Source: Luteimonas sp. S4-F44 (GTDB lineage Bacteria; Pseudomonadota; Gammaproteobacteria; Xanthomonadales; Xanthomonadaceae). Taken from it: 64,000 nt of DNA. The stretch spans positions 2,542,001-2,606,000 of the forward strand of contig NZ_CP093340.1 in the NCBI RefSeq assembly GCF_022637415.1, written 5' to 3'. Every line of letters starts with the position of its first letter. Position 1 is the first letter of the stretch. Position numbers and translations under genes: made by a program. Positions 54,271 through 62,953 of this stretch are shown here, one piece after another. The notes under the pieces were generated by a model that saw only the letters and a program-made list of their open reading frames with translations, was not told the origin of the DNA and made no database searches.

Positions 54271-54323
54271 AACCGGGGTCAGAGTGCAATTTCGCGCAGC
54301 GAAATTGCACTCTGACCCCGGTT
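54271..54323. repeat. 53-nt dispersed palindrome, copy 2
   Basis: The arms 54271-54293 and 54301-54323 are perfect 23-bp inverted repeats and identical to those at 20161-20213; only the 7-nt loop differs (gcgcagc here, atcttgc there). It lies in the purE/Trm112-like divergent region. Confidence 0.85.
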
Positions 54324-54466
54324 TTGGGCTCCGGCCTTTCAGGAGCCGCGGGATTTCAGTTCAGACGGCGCCCGTTTGAAGGCGCGGTGGCTGGTGCTGC
54401 CCCGGCGTCGGCGATGCGAGGTGGTACGCTTCCGCGATTCCTAAAAAACGCCCCGGACCCTGCCCC

Positions 54467-54748
54467 ATGGACCGCAAGTTGCTCGACATCCTCGTCTGCC
54501 CCGCCAGCCGCCAACCGCTGTCGCTGCTCGACCGCCCCGGCCTGGATGCGCTCAATGCCGCGATCGCCGCCGGCACGGTGCAGCGCGAGGACGGCACGGC
54601 GCAGAACGAGCCGCTGCGCGAGGCGCTGATCACCCACGACCGTAAGCGCGTCTACCGCGTCGACGACGGCATTCCGGTGCTGCTGGTCGAAGAGGGCATC
54701 GCGACCGGACAAGTCGCCGACTTCCCGAAGGACGGCGCGCGCGCCTGA
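54467..54748 (+). CDS. Trm112/YcaR-family small protein
   Basis: The 93-residue protein starts MDRKLLDILVCPASRQPLSLL and has the C-terminal YRVDDGIPVLLVEEG typical of Trm112-like proteins. The zinc-binding pairs are incomplete: only the first Cys (VCP) is clear. In eukaryotes and archaea Trm112 activates methyltransferases; bacterial YcaR function is not settled. It precedes nadC by 102 nt. Confidence 0.8.
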   Translation: MDRKLLDILVCPASRQPLSLLDRPGLDALNAAIAAGTVQREDGTAQNEPLREALITHDRKRVYRVDDGIPVLLVEEGIATGQVADFPKDGARA

Positions 54749-54850
54749 TGTTGCAGGTGCCTGCGACGTGATCGGGCGCCCGGCCATCCCTGGCCCGGCC
54801 GCACGCACCGAACACCCGCACCACGACCGGCCCGCCATCGGACGACCCCC

Positions 54851-55729
54851 ATGACCCAGCGCCCCGCCTCACTCCGCATTGCCCCGCCGGCGCAGGACAC
54901 GGTCGCCGCCAACGTCGCTGCGGCGCTGGCCGAGGACCTGGGCACCGGCGATGTGACCGCGGCGCTGCTGCCCGACCGCGCGGCCACCGCCAGGCTGCTG
55001 TGCAAGCAGGATGCGGTGATCTGTGGCCGACCGTGGTTCGACGCCTGCCATCGCGCGCTCGATCCAGCCGTGCGGATCGACTGGCACGTCGCCGAGGGCG
55101 ACCGGGTCGCCGCCGGCACCGTGCTCGCCACGCTGGCCGGCCGCAGCCGCGCCCTGGTGTCCGCCGAGCGCACCTCGCTGAACTTCCTGCAGACCTTGAG
55201 CGCGACGGCCACCGCCACCGCGCACCATGTCGCCGCACTGGCCGGCACCGGCACCCGCCTGCTCGATACCCGCAAGACCCTGCCGGGCCTGCGCCTGGCG
55301 CAGAAGTACGCGGTGCGTGTGGGCGGCGGCGAGAATCACCGCATCGGGCTCTACGACACGGTGATGCTCAAGGAGAACCACATCCGCGCCGCCGGCGGCA
55401 TCGCCGCCGCGATCGCCGACGCCCATGCCCGGGCCCCCGGCCTGCCGCTCGTCGTCGAGGTGGAAACGCTCGACGAACTGCGCGAGGCGCTCGCCGCCGG
55501 CTGCACGCGCATCCTGATCGATGACTTCGACGCGGTGATGCGACGCGAGGCCGTCGCCATTGCGCATGCCGCGCCGTTTGACGGCCGCATCCCGCTGGAG
55601 GTGTCGGGCAGCGTGGACCTCGAGGCCCTGCGCGCGATCGCCGCCGACGGCGTGGACTATGTCTCGGTCGGCGCACTGACCAAGCACGTGCAGGCGATCG
55701 ACCTGTCGCTCAAGCTCCAGGACGCCTGA
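54851..55729 (+). CDS. nadC: Quinolinate phosphoribosyltransferase (carboxylating)
   Basis: The 292-residue enzyme converts quinolinate and PRPP to nicotinate mononucleotide in de novo NAD synthesis. Signatures: EDLGTGDVTAALLPD near residue 28, ERTSLNFLQTLSATAT, LLDTRKTLPGLRLAQKYAVRVGGGENHRIGLYD, VEVETLDELREAL and LEVSGSVDLEALRAIAADGVDYVSVGALTK near the end. All active-site basic residues in these motifs are present. Confidence 0.96.
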   Translation: MTQRPASLRIAPPAQDTVAANVAAALAEDLGTGDVTAALLPDRAATARLLCKQDAVICGRPWFDACHRALDPAVRIDWHVAEGDRVAAGTVLATLAGRSRALVSAERTSLNFLQTLSATATATAHHVAALAGTGTRLLDTRKTLPGLRLAQKYAVRVGGGENHRIGLYDTVMLKENHIRAAGGIAAAIADAHARAPGLPLVVEVETLDELREALAAGCTRILIDDFDAVMRREAVAIAHAAPFDGRIPLEVSGSVDLEALRAIAADGVDYVSVGALTKHVQAIDLSLKLQDA

Positions 55730-55845
55730 CCGCCGCGGGTCCGACCTGTCCGGGCCGGTGCCCGGACGCAGCCCCGACCGGTTTGCGTGGCGCACGTGCC
55801 CGCGCGTGACTTGCATGCGCCGCCGCGCGCCGCCACATTGCGCCC

Positions 55846-56178
55846 ATGCCCGATTTCCCGACGATGATTTTCGCGATGCTGGCCGCATTCGCCGCGTTCC
55901 TGTGGTGGAGCGCGGCACGCGGCGCGGCCGAACGCGCCGGCCAGCTCGGCCGCGAGGCCTGCGAGCGCGCCGGCGTGCAGTGGCTCGACCAGAGCGTGCA
56001 CGCCTATGCGATGCGCCTGCGCCGCGACGACAGCGGGCGCCTGCGCGTGGAGCGCAGTTTCCGCTTCGAGTATTCCGAGGACGGTATCGAGCGCCATGTC
56101 GGCCAGCTGGTGCTGCGCGGCGAACGGCTGGTCGCGTTCAGTGGACCGACGCGCCGCGACGTCGCCACGCTGCACTGA
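55846..56178 (+). CDS. DUF3301-like small membrane-anchored protein
   Basis: The 110-residue protein has a short N-terminal hydrophobic helix (MIFAMLAAFAAFLWW) followed by a soluble part with AGVQWLDQSVHAYAMRLRRDDSGRLRVERSFRFEYSEDGIERHVGQLVLRGERL. The pattern is that of DUF3301 proteins, small membrane-anchored proteins of unknown function. It is convergent with sspB, 45 nt apart. Confidence 0.7.
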   Translation: MPDFPTMIFAMLAAFAAFLWWSAARGAAERAGQLGREACERAGVQWLDQSVHAYAMRLRRDDSGRLRVERSFRFEYSEDGIERHVGQLVLRGERLVAFSGPTRRDVATLH

Positions 56179-56223
56179 CCATCGCGTTGCCAGCCGACCG
56201 GCAGCGCCGGGCGCGCTCGCGAC

Positions 56224-56733
56224 TTACTTGATGACCCGCAGATGCCCGCGTCGCGGCTCGGGCGGGGTGTCGTCGTCCGGCGGACCGTCGGTGTCGTCGT
56301 CGCGATCCGGCGCGCCGCCGTCCACCGACGCGAAGGTCGGCCGCGCGGGCGCCGATGCGGGTGCGTCCTCGGCCTGTGCCTCCTGCGCATCGCCGGACGC
56401 GACGATGTCCTCGGGCAGTGCCATGCCCTGCCCGGTCTCGCGCGCATAGACCGCCAGGACCGCGGCGATCGGCACCACGACCGATTGGCTGACGCCGCCA
56501 AAGCGCGCAGAGAAGCGCACGCTGTCGTTGTCCATCTCCAGCCGCGCCACCGCACGGTCGGCGATGTTGAGCACGACACGTCCGTCCTGCACGGCATGCG
56601 CGGGCACGCGCACGCCGGCGCGGCGCGCATCGACCAGGATATGGGGGGTCATGCCGTTGTCGGCGATCCACTCGTACAGCGCACGCAGCAGGTACGGGCG
56701 GTGGCTGGTCATCGCAGGCGCTTGGTCCGTCAT
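56224..56733 (-). CDS. sspB: ClpXP protease specificity-enhancing factor SspB
   Basis: The 169-residue protein has the SspB substrate-binding domain at residues 10-105 (RPYLLRALYEWIADNGMTPHILVDA, VVLNIADRAVARLEMDNDSVRFSARFGG) and an acidic, disordered linker ending in the ClpX-binding tail RGHLRVIK. It delivers ssrA-tagged proteins to ClpXP. A start at the second Met (residue 8) is possible. It follows sspA by 76 nt, the conserved order. Confidence 0.93.
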   Translation of the reverse strand: MTDQAPAMTSHRPYLLRALYEWIADNGMTPHILVDARRAGVRVPAHAVQDGRVVLNIADRAVARLEMDNDSVRFSARFGGVSQSVVVPIAAVLAVYARETGQGMALPEDIVASGDAQEAQAEDAPASAPARPTFASVDGGAPDRDDDTDGPPDDDTPPEPRRGHLRVIK

Positions 56734-56809
56734 GCGCGACAGTCTAACGGCTCGTGAAGGCGGCGGGCAGCGCAGCGGTGCCGGCGCGCGGCCGGCACCG
56801 GACCTGCAC

Positions 56810-57430
56810 TTACTCGGGCAGTGCGCGCAGCGCGCGTTCCTGCGGGGTCAGGCTGCGCACGAAGCCGGGGCTGCGGAAGATGCGGTTGCCGTAGTCCTCG
56901 ATCGCCTTGACGCCGTCCTTGGGCAGTGGAATTTCCAGCGCCTGCAGGCGCCAGACGATCGGCGCCATCGCGCAGTCGGCCAGGCTCATTTCCGGATTGA
57001 GGAAGAACTTGCTGGCCTTGAACAGCGGCACCGAGGCGGTCAGCAGCTCCTTGAGCCGCTTGCGGCCGGCCTCGGCCTGGGCCTTGTTGCCCATCTGGAT
57101 CGCCTGGACCTGGGGCACCCAGTCGTGCTCGATGCGCAGCATCGCAAGTCGCAACCGGGCGCGCGACAGCGGATCGACCGGCATCAACGGCGGGTGCGGA
57201 TAGCGCTCGTCGAGGTACTCGCTGACCACGCTGGCGGCGTAGAGCACCAGTTCGCGCTCGACCAGGGTCGGCACCGAGTGGTAGGGGTTGAGGTCGATCA
57301 GGTCCTCGGACGGATTGCGCGGGTCGACCACGACCATGTCGTAGGTGACGCCCTTGGCCGCAAGCACCAGGCGCGCCCGATGGCACAGCACATCATCGAC
57401 CGAAGAGAACAGTGTCAGCACGTTTCGCAT
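56810..57430 (-). CDS. sspA: Stringent starvation protein A
   Basis: The 206-residue GST-fold protein starts MRNVLTLFSSVDDVLCHRARLVLAAKGV, has NPYHSVPTLVERELVLYAASVVSEYLDERYPHPPLMPVDP and ends RSLTPQERALRALPE. SspA binds RNA polymerase and modulates transcription in stationary phase; it is not a functional glutathione transferase. It lies 183 nt downstream of petC in the conserved petABC-sspA-sspB order. Confidence 0.94.
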   Translation of the reverse strand: MRNVLTLFSSVDDVLCHRARLVLAAKGVTYDMVVVDPRNPSEDLIDLNPYHSVPTLVERELVLYAASVVSEYLDERYPHPPLMPVDPLSRARLRLAMLRIEHDWVPQVQAIQMGNKAQAEAGRKRLKELLTASVPLFKASKFFLNPEMSLADCAMAPIVWRLQALEIPLPKDGVKAIEDYGNRIFRSPGFVRSLTPQERALRALPE

Positions 57431-57613
57431 GGATGCACCCGCGGCCTTTCTCGGCCTGTCCGTAAGACTGGCTCCGCCAGCCCTCGCGATGCCGCCTGCA
57501 CCTCGCAGACGATTGTCGCGGTGCCCGAGTCTCGCATTTCCCTGAGCCGCCCGGCAATGCCGCCGGGTCGATGCCGGCCCGGACCGGGCCGGGAAACGCC
57601 CCAGCCGGCGGGA

Positions 57614-58357
57614 TCAGTGGACGTCGCGCCAGTATTCGTTCTTCAGCAACCAGGCCAGGAAGGTCAGCACCACCAGGAACAGCAGTACCCAGACGCCCAT
57701 CTGCTGGCGCTTGAGCGCGGCCGGCTCGCCGACGTACTCCAGGAACGTGGTGATGTCGCGGACCGTCTGGTCGAACTGCTGGGCGTTCTGGGTGCCCGGA
57801 GTGGCGATTTCCAGATGCTCGACGACCGGATCGGCGCCCTCGGCCGCCTCGGCGTAGATCGGGCGCTGCAGGCCCTGCATCTCCCACAGCGGGTTGGGCA
57901 TTGACGCGTTGGGGAACAGCGCGTTGTTCCAGCCCAGCGGGCGGGTCTCGTCGAGATAGAACGACTTGAGGTAGGTGAAGATCCAGTCCGCACCGCGCGA
58001 GCGGGCGATCAGGCTCAAGTCCGGCGGGGTCTGGCCGAACCACTTGGACGCGTGCTCGGCCGGCATCGACGACAGGATGTGCTCGCCGAACGCCGCGCCG
58101 GTGAGGTTGAGGTTGTTCATCACCTCGTCCTCGGTCAGCCCCAGATCCTGGGCCATGCGCGAGTAGCGCATGAACTTGAGCGAGTGGCAGCCCGCACAGT
58201 AGTTCATATAGGCCTGCGCGCCGCGTTGCAGCGAGGCGCGGTCGCCCAGGTCCGTGCCGGCATGCTGGACCGGTCCGCCGGCCGCGGCCAGCGCGCCGAA
58301 CGACAGCAGCACGGCGGCCGCCGCGACGGCGATGCGGGCAATGAGTCGGTTAGTCAT
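57614..58357 (-). CDS. petC: Cytochrome c1 (ubiquinol-cytochrome c reductase)
   Basis: The 247-residue protein has a signal peptide (LIARIAVAAAAVLLSFGALAAAGG), the covalent haem site C-A-G-C-H at residues 54-58, cytochrome c1 features such as LGLTEDEVMNNLNLTGAAFGEHI, and a C-terminal membrane anchor (GVWVLLFLVVLTFLAWLLKNEYW). It receives electrons from the Rieske protein and passes them to soluble cytochrome c. Its ATG overlaps the petB end by 8 nt. Confidence 0.96.
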   Translation of the reverse strand: MTNRLIARIAVAAAAVLLSFGALAAAGGPVQHAGTDLGDRASLQRGAQAYMNYCAGCHSLKFMRYSRMAQDLGLTEDEVMNNLNLTGAAFGEHILSSMPAEHASKWFGQTPPDLSLIARSRGADWIFTYLKSFYLDETRPLGWNNALFPNASMPNPLWEMQGLQRPIYAEAAEGADPVVEHLEIATPGTQNAQQFDQTVRDITTFLEYVGEPAALKRQQMGVWVLLFLVVLTFLAWLLKNEYWRDVH

Positions 58358-59609
58358 GCATCGTCACCCGATCGGGCACGGCCTTGGTCCTGTCGAGCTT
58401 GGTCCACAGGGGCATCGTGATGAAGAAAGCGAAGTAGAGGAACGTCAGCACGCGACCGATGATGGTCTCGACCGGATCGGTGCCCGGGCCGGCGCCGATC
58501 TTGCCCAGCCAGACGAAGCACACGGCCAACAGCAGCAGCATGATCTTGGTCAGCGGGCCGCGGTAGCGGTGCGACTTGACCTTGCAGCGGTCCAGCCACG
58601 GGATCAGGAACAGCACCGCGATCGCGGAGAACATCACGATCACGCCGCTGAGCTTGTGCGGCACCACCCGCAACATGGCGTAGTACGGCGTGTAGTACCA
58701 CACCGGCTTGATGTGCTCGGGTGTGACCAGGCGGTTGGCCTCGGTGAAGTTGTCGTGCTCGAGGAACCAGCCGCCGAACGCCGGGGCGAAGAAGATGATG
58801 AACGCCGCGATGATCAGGAAGAAGCAGACGTAGAAGCCGTCCTTGACCGAGTAGTACGGATGGAACGGGATGCCGTCGGCGGGTGCGCTCGAAGACCAGC
58901 GATTGCCCTTGGGCCCCTTCTTGATCTCCACGCCGTCGGGGTTGTTGGACCCCACCTCGTGCAGCGCGCCCAGGTGCAGCACGACCAGCAGCAGCAGCAC
59001 CAGCGGCAGCGCGATCACGTGCAGCGCGAAGAAGCGGTTGAGGGTGGCGTCGCTGGGCAGGTAGTCGCCCATGATCCACTCGGTCAGGCCATTGCCGATG
59101 ACCGGGATCGCGCCGAACAGCGAGATGATCACCTTCGCGCCCCAAAACGACATCTGACCCCACGGCAGCACGTAGCCCATGAACGCCTCGGCCATCAGCA
59201 CCAGGTAGATCAGCATGCCCAGGATCCACACCAGCTCGCGCGGCTTCTGGTAGGAGCCGTACATCAGGCCGCGGAACATGTGAATGTAGACGACGATGAA
59301 GAACAGCGAGGCGCCCGTGCTGTGCATGTAGCGGATCAGCCAGCCCCACTCCACGTCTCGCATGATGTATTCGACCGAGGCGAAGGCTTCCGCCGCGCTC
59401 GGCTTGTAGTGCATCGTCAGGAAGATGCCGGTCAGGATCTGGTTGACCAGCACGACCAGCGACAGCACGCCGAAGATGTACCAGATGTTGAAATTCTTCG
59501 GCGCGTAGTACTCGGTCATGTGCTTGCGGTACATCGGCATCAAAGCCGGTGCGCGCTCGTTGACCCAGTTGAAGACGCCGGTGGCGCCGCGGACGAGGAC
59601 GTTGGCCAT
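58350..59609 (-). CDS. petB: Cytochrome b of the bc1 complex
   Basis: The 419-residue membrane protein carries two b haems and the quinone sites. Haem ligands lie in MHSTGASLFFIVVYIHMFRG and FFALHVIALPLVLLLLVVLHLGALH. YVLPWGQMSFWGAKVI is the Qo cd-helix. The Qo-site PEWY motif reads PVWY (IKPVWYYTPYYAML). ATG at 59609 overlaps the petA stop (TGATG). It is the middle gene of petABC. Confidence 0.97.
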   Translation of the reverse strand: MANVLVRGATGVFNWVNERAPALMPMYRKHMTEYYAPKNFNIWYIFGVLSLVVLVNQILTGIFLTMHYKPSAAEAFASVEYIMRDVEWGWLIRYMHSTGASLFFIVVYIHMFRGLMYGSYQKPRELVWILGMLIYLVLMAEAFMGYVLPWGQMSFWGAKVIISLFGAIPVIGNGLTEWIMGDYLPSDATLNRFFALHVIALPLVLLLLVVLHLGALHEVGSNNPDGVEIKKGPKGNRWSSSAPADGIPFHPYYSVKDGFYVCFFLIIAAFIIFFAPAFGGWFLEHDNFTEANRLVTPEHIKPVWYYTPYYAMLRVVPHKLSGVIVMFSAIAVLFLIPWLDRCKVKSHRYRGPLTKIMLLLLAVCFVWLGKIGAGPGTDPVETIIGRVLTFLYFAFFITMPLWTKLDRTKAVPDRVTMHD

Positions 59610-60247
59610 CACGCGGCTCCTTGCGGATCGACGCCGATGACGATCGTGCTGTCGTCGGCGTAGTAGTGCGGCGGTACCAGAAGATTGGTCGGCGCGGGCA
59701 CGCCGTCGTAGACCCGACCGGCCATGTCGAACTTCGACTTGTGGCAGGGGCAGAAGTAGCCCCCCTTCCAGTCGGCGTCGAACGGCTCCGGACGGATCTC
59801 GGCGACCATCTCCGGCGAGCAGCCCAGATGCGTGCACAGACCGACGAGCACCGAGATGTCGGGCTTGATCGAGCGCAGTTCCGGGTTCGCCTCGCGCACG
59901 TACGCCGGCTGCTGGTCGGCGTTGCTGGACTCGGGGTCCTTGAGCCTGTCGTCGAGCGTGGGCAGCGCGTCGAGGATCGCCTTGGAGCGCTTGACGATCC
60001 AGATCGGCTGGCCGCGCCATTCGGCGATCAGGCGCTGGCCTTCCTCGAGCGCACTGATGTCGACAGTCACCGGCGCGCCGGCGAGCTGCGCCCGTGCGCT
60101 CGGATTCCAGGACTTGATGAAGGGAATGGCCGTGATGCCCGCCCCCACCGCGCCCACGACCAGGGTGCTCGCGGTCAGAAACCGGCGCCGCCCCACATTG
60201 ACTGGCTCATCCCCGCCGCCAGGTCCGATCACCGCTTCGTCGACCAT
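59609..60247 (-). CDS. petA: Rieske iron-sulfur protein of the bc1 complex
   Basis: The 212-residue protein has an N-terminal twin-arginine-like segment (GRRRFLTASTLVVGAVGAG) forming the membrane anchor, and 2Fe-2S ligands in CTHLGC near residue 138 and CPCHKS near 160. It shuttles electrons from ubiquinol to cytochrome c1. It is the first gene of petABC; a promoter candidate lies at 60333-60362. Confidence 0.97.
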   Translation of the reverse strand: MVDEAVIGPGGGDEPVNVGRRRFLTASTLVVGAVGAGITAIPFIKSWNPSARAQLAGAPVTVDISALEEGQRLIAEWRGQPIWIVKRSKAILDALPTLDDRLKDPESSNADQQPAYVREANPELRSIKPDISVLVGLCTHLGCSPEMVAEIRPEPFDADWKGGYFCPCHKSKFDMAGRVYDGVPAPTNLLVPPHYYADDSTIVIGVDPQGAA

Positions 60248-60332
60248 CGGTACTCCGCAAAACTTCGGTAGCTACTGTGCGCTGGCTGCCACGGACCCAC
60301 CCGTTCCGCAGGCGGCCGCATCGATGTGTGCC

Positions 60333-60362
60333 AGTGTAGCTGAACCCTGAATCAAGCGACAA
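60333..60362 (-). promoter_or_regulatory. Candidate promoter of petABC
   Basis: Minus-strand TTGTCG (60362-60357) and TACACT (60338-60333) are separated by 18 nt, in the gap upstream of petA. Confidence 0.45.
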
Positions 60363-60392
60363 TTGGGTCGAAATGTCGCACCTGCACCGCGC

Positions 60393-61313
60393 TCAGCGGC
60401 TGGCGACCTGGCCGCGATAGCGCTCGGCCAACGTGCCCACGCGCTGCACATAGCGCTGGGTCTCGCTGTAGGGCGGCACGCCCTTGTGGCGGTCAACCGC
60501 GCCTTCGCCGGCGTTGTAGCCGGCCGCGGCCAGGGTCAGGTCGCCGTCGAAGCGCCGCAGCAGCCAGGCCAGGTACGCCACGCCGCCGCGGATGTTCTGT
60601 TCCGGGTCGAAGGGATTGACCACGCCGAAGCGCCGCGCGGTCGCGGGCATGAGTTGCATCAGGCCCTGCGCGCCGGCGCGCGAGAGTGCGTTGGGATTGA
60701 ATGCTGACTCGGCATGCATGATCGCGCGCACGATCGCCTCCTCGACGCCGAACTCGCTGGCCGCACGCGCGACCTCGTCGCGATAGGCCTCGCGGTTGAG
60801 CCGCACGGTGCCGAAATTGACCCCCGGCGCCGCGCCGCAGGCGTAGCAGGTTTCGAAGAAGCTGTAGCGGATGGTGCGCACCGAGGCGACCTGGGCGCCC
60901 CCGGCCGGCCGCGTGCTGCTGTAGTGGCGCACGCCGTCGCGGACATAGGAATAGACCTGGCCCTGCTGCAGCCGGCGCTGTCCGCCGCTGCGGGCCGGGG
61001 CCACCTTGGGCGGTGCCGGGTCCGGGCTGGCCGCGGCGGCCGGCTTCGGCGTCGCGCCGCCCATGAAGGTCGCCGGCGCGACGCGATCCGCGCCGGCCGG
61101 CGCGGACACCGGTGCGGCGTTGGGCTTGCGAGCGACGGCCCGACGCGGCGCGGCCGGCGCCGTGGCGACCGCGCGGCAGCTCGCACCTGACACCCGCTTG
61201 CTGACGTACTGGGGAATGCCGTCGCCGCTGTCGCAGCGATACAACGTACTGCCGGAGACCGGACAGGCCGCCAGCAGACCGAGCATCGCGATGAGACCCC
61301 ATCCCCGTTTCAC
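60393..61313 (-). CDS. Lytic transglycosylase (SLT domain), exported
   Basis: The 306-residue protein starts at GTG 61313 (KRGWGLIAMLGLLAACPVSGS); the LLAAC suggests a lipoprotein signal, though a plain Sec signal is possible. A DUF4124-like segment (TLYRCDSGDGIPQYVSKRV) follows, then a Pro/Ala-rich linker, then an SLT goose-lysozyme-like domain from about 190. The catalytic Glu lies in IMHAESAFNPNALSRAGAQGLMQLMPATARRFG, with AAGYNAGEGAV near the end. It would cleave peptidoglycan glycan strands to anhydro-muropeptides. It is divergent from miaB. Confidence 0.9.
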   Translation of the reverse strand: MKRGWGLIAMLGLLAACPVSGSTLYRCDSGDGIPQYVSKRVSGASCRAVATAPAAPRRAVARKPNAAPVSAPAGADRVAPATFMGGATPKPAAAASPDPAPPKVAPARSGGQRRLQQGQVYSYVRDGVRHYSSTRPAGGAQVASVRTIRYSFFETCYACGAAPGVNFGTVRLNREAYRDEVARAASEFGVEEAIVRAIMHAESAFNPNALSRAGAQGLMQLMPATARRFGVVNPFDPEQNIRGGVAYLAWLLRRFDGDLTLAAAGYNAGEGAVDRHKGVPPYSETQRYVQRVGTLAERYRGQVASR

Positions 61314-61453
61314 GCATCGGAGTGTCGCGTCTTCAGGCAGCGTTGCCAAGTGCTTGATTGTGAACGGGCGACCCGGCCGCGCGGCGCGCCCGGTACACTC
61401 TGCGCCCCACCCGCCATCCGGCCCGGACTCAACGCCGTCGCCCCGGACACGCC

Positions 61454-62911
61454 ATGACCCAGCCCGCTCCCTCGGCGCCTGCCGCGCCGACCCTCGATCT
61501 TCCTGTCCTGCCCGCCCACGGCGCAGCAGCCCCCGACCCGGCACTGCCGGCGCGCGGCAAGCTCTACATCCAGACCCACGGGTGCCAGATGAACGAGTAC
61601 GACTCGGCCAAGATGGCCGATGTGCTCGCCGCCGCCGAGGGCCTGGAGCTCACCGACGATGTCGAGGAGGCCGATGTTGTGCTGGTCAACACCTGCTCGA
61701 TCCGCGAGAAGGCGCAGGAGAAGGTGTTCAGCCAGCTCGGCCGCTGGCGCATGCTCAAGGAAGCCAGGCTCAAGCAGGACGGCAAGGCGATCGTGATCGG
61801 CGTCGGCGGCTGCGTCGCATCCCAGGAGGGCGAGGCGATCGTCAAGCGCGCGCCGTATGTGGACCTGGTGTTCGGCCCGCAGACGCTGCACCGCCTGCCC
61901 GAGCTGATCCGCGCCAAGCGCGCGACCGGTCAGCCGCAGGTGGACATCAGCTTTCCGGAGATCGAGAAGTTCGACCGCCTGCCCGAGCCGCGCGCAGACG
62001 GCCCGAGTGCGTTCGTTTCGATCATGGAAGGCTGCTCGAAGTACTGCTCGTTCTGCGTGGTGCCCTACACCCGCGGCGAAGAGGTCAGCCGGCCGTTCGA
62101 GGACGTGCTGGTCGAGGTCGTGCGGCTGGCCGGCCAGGGCGTGCGCGAGATCAATCTGCTGGGGCAGAACGTCAACGCCTACCGCGGGCCGATGGGCGGC
62201 GACGAGGTGGCCGACCTGGGCCTGCTGATCCGCACGATCGCGCAGGTCGACGGCATCGAGCGCATCCGCTTCACGACCTCGCACCCGCTGGAGTTCTCCG
62301 ACTCGCTGATCGAGGCCTACCGCGACGTGCCCCAGCTGGCCAACTACCTGCATCTGCCGGTGCAGGCAGGCAGCGATCGCATCCTCTCGGCGATGAAGCG
62401 CGGCTACACGGCGCTGGAGTTCAAGCAGAAGATCCGCAAGTTGCGCGCCGTGCGCCCGGACATTTCGATCTCCTCGGACTTCATCGTCGGTTTCCCCGGC
62501 GAGACCGAGGCCGACTTCGAGAAGACGATGAAGCTGATCGAGGACGTGGGCTTCGACCAGTCGTTCTCCTTCATCTATTCGCGCCGGCCCGGCACCCCGG
62601 CCGCCGACCTCGAGGACACGGTGACCCAGGCCGAAAAGCACGCCCGGCTCAGGCGACTGCAGGCGCATATCAATGCGTACGCGGCCGGCATCTCGCAACG
62701 GATGGTCGGCAGCGTGCAGCGCGTGCTGGTCGAAGGCCCGTCGCGCAAGGACCCCAACGAACTGACCGGCAAGACCGAAAACATGCGCTCGGTGAACTTC
62801 CCCGCCCCGCCGCGCCTGATCGGACAGTTCGTCGATGTCGAGATCACCGCCGCGCTCAGCAACTCGCTGCGCGGCCGGGTGCGCTTGGACGAAGACGTCG
62901 CGGCCGCGTAA
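61454..62911 (+). CDS. miaB: tRNA-2-methylthio-N6-dimethylallyladenosine synthase
   Basis: The 485-residue radical-SAM methylthiotransferase has the N-terminal UPF0004 domain with Cys in [32 protein letters not shown] and [11 protein letters not shown], the radical-SAM cluster [20 protein letters not shown] near 192, and a C-terminal TRAM domain. It adds the ms2 group to i6A37 in tRNAs reading U-starting codons. The N-terminal 35 residues before [12 protein letters not shown] are a low-complexity Ala/Pro extension. The usual phoH-ybeY neighbours do not follow it here. Confidence 0.97.
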   Translation: MTQPAPSAPAAPTLDLPVLPAHGAAAPDPALPARGKLYIQTHGCQMNEYDSAKMADVLAAAEGLELTDDVEEADVVLVNTCSIREKAQEKVFSQLGRWRMLKEARLKQDGKAIVIGVGGCVASQEGEAIVKRAPYVDLVFGPQTLHRLPELIRAKRATGQPQVDISFPEIEKFDRLPEPRADGPSAFVSIMEGCSKYCSFCVVPYTRGEEVSRPFEDVLVEVVRLAGQGVREINLLGQNVNAYRGPMGGDEVADLGLLIRTIAQVDGIERIRFTTSHPLEFSDSLIEAYRDVPQLANYLHLPVQAGSDRILSAMKRGYTALEFKQKIRKLRAVRPDISISSDFIVGFPGETEADFEKTMKLIEDVGFDQSFSFIYSRRPGTPAADLEDTVTQAEKHARLRRLQAHINAYAAGISQRMVGSVQRVLVEGPSRKDPNELTGKTENMRSVNFPAPPRLIGQFVDVEITAALSNSLRGRVRLDEDVAAA

Positions 62912-62953
62912 TACGGCCTGCCGCCGCGGCGTTCTCGCGCCGCGGCGGGTGCG

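Noticed and set aside
57540..57600. GC-rich hairpins in the petC-sspA gap as a terminator
   Set aside because: The palindrome has almost no loop and no T tract; evidence is too weak.
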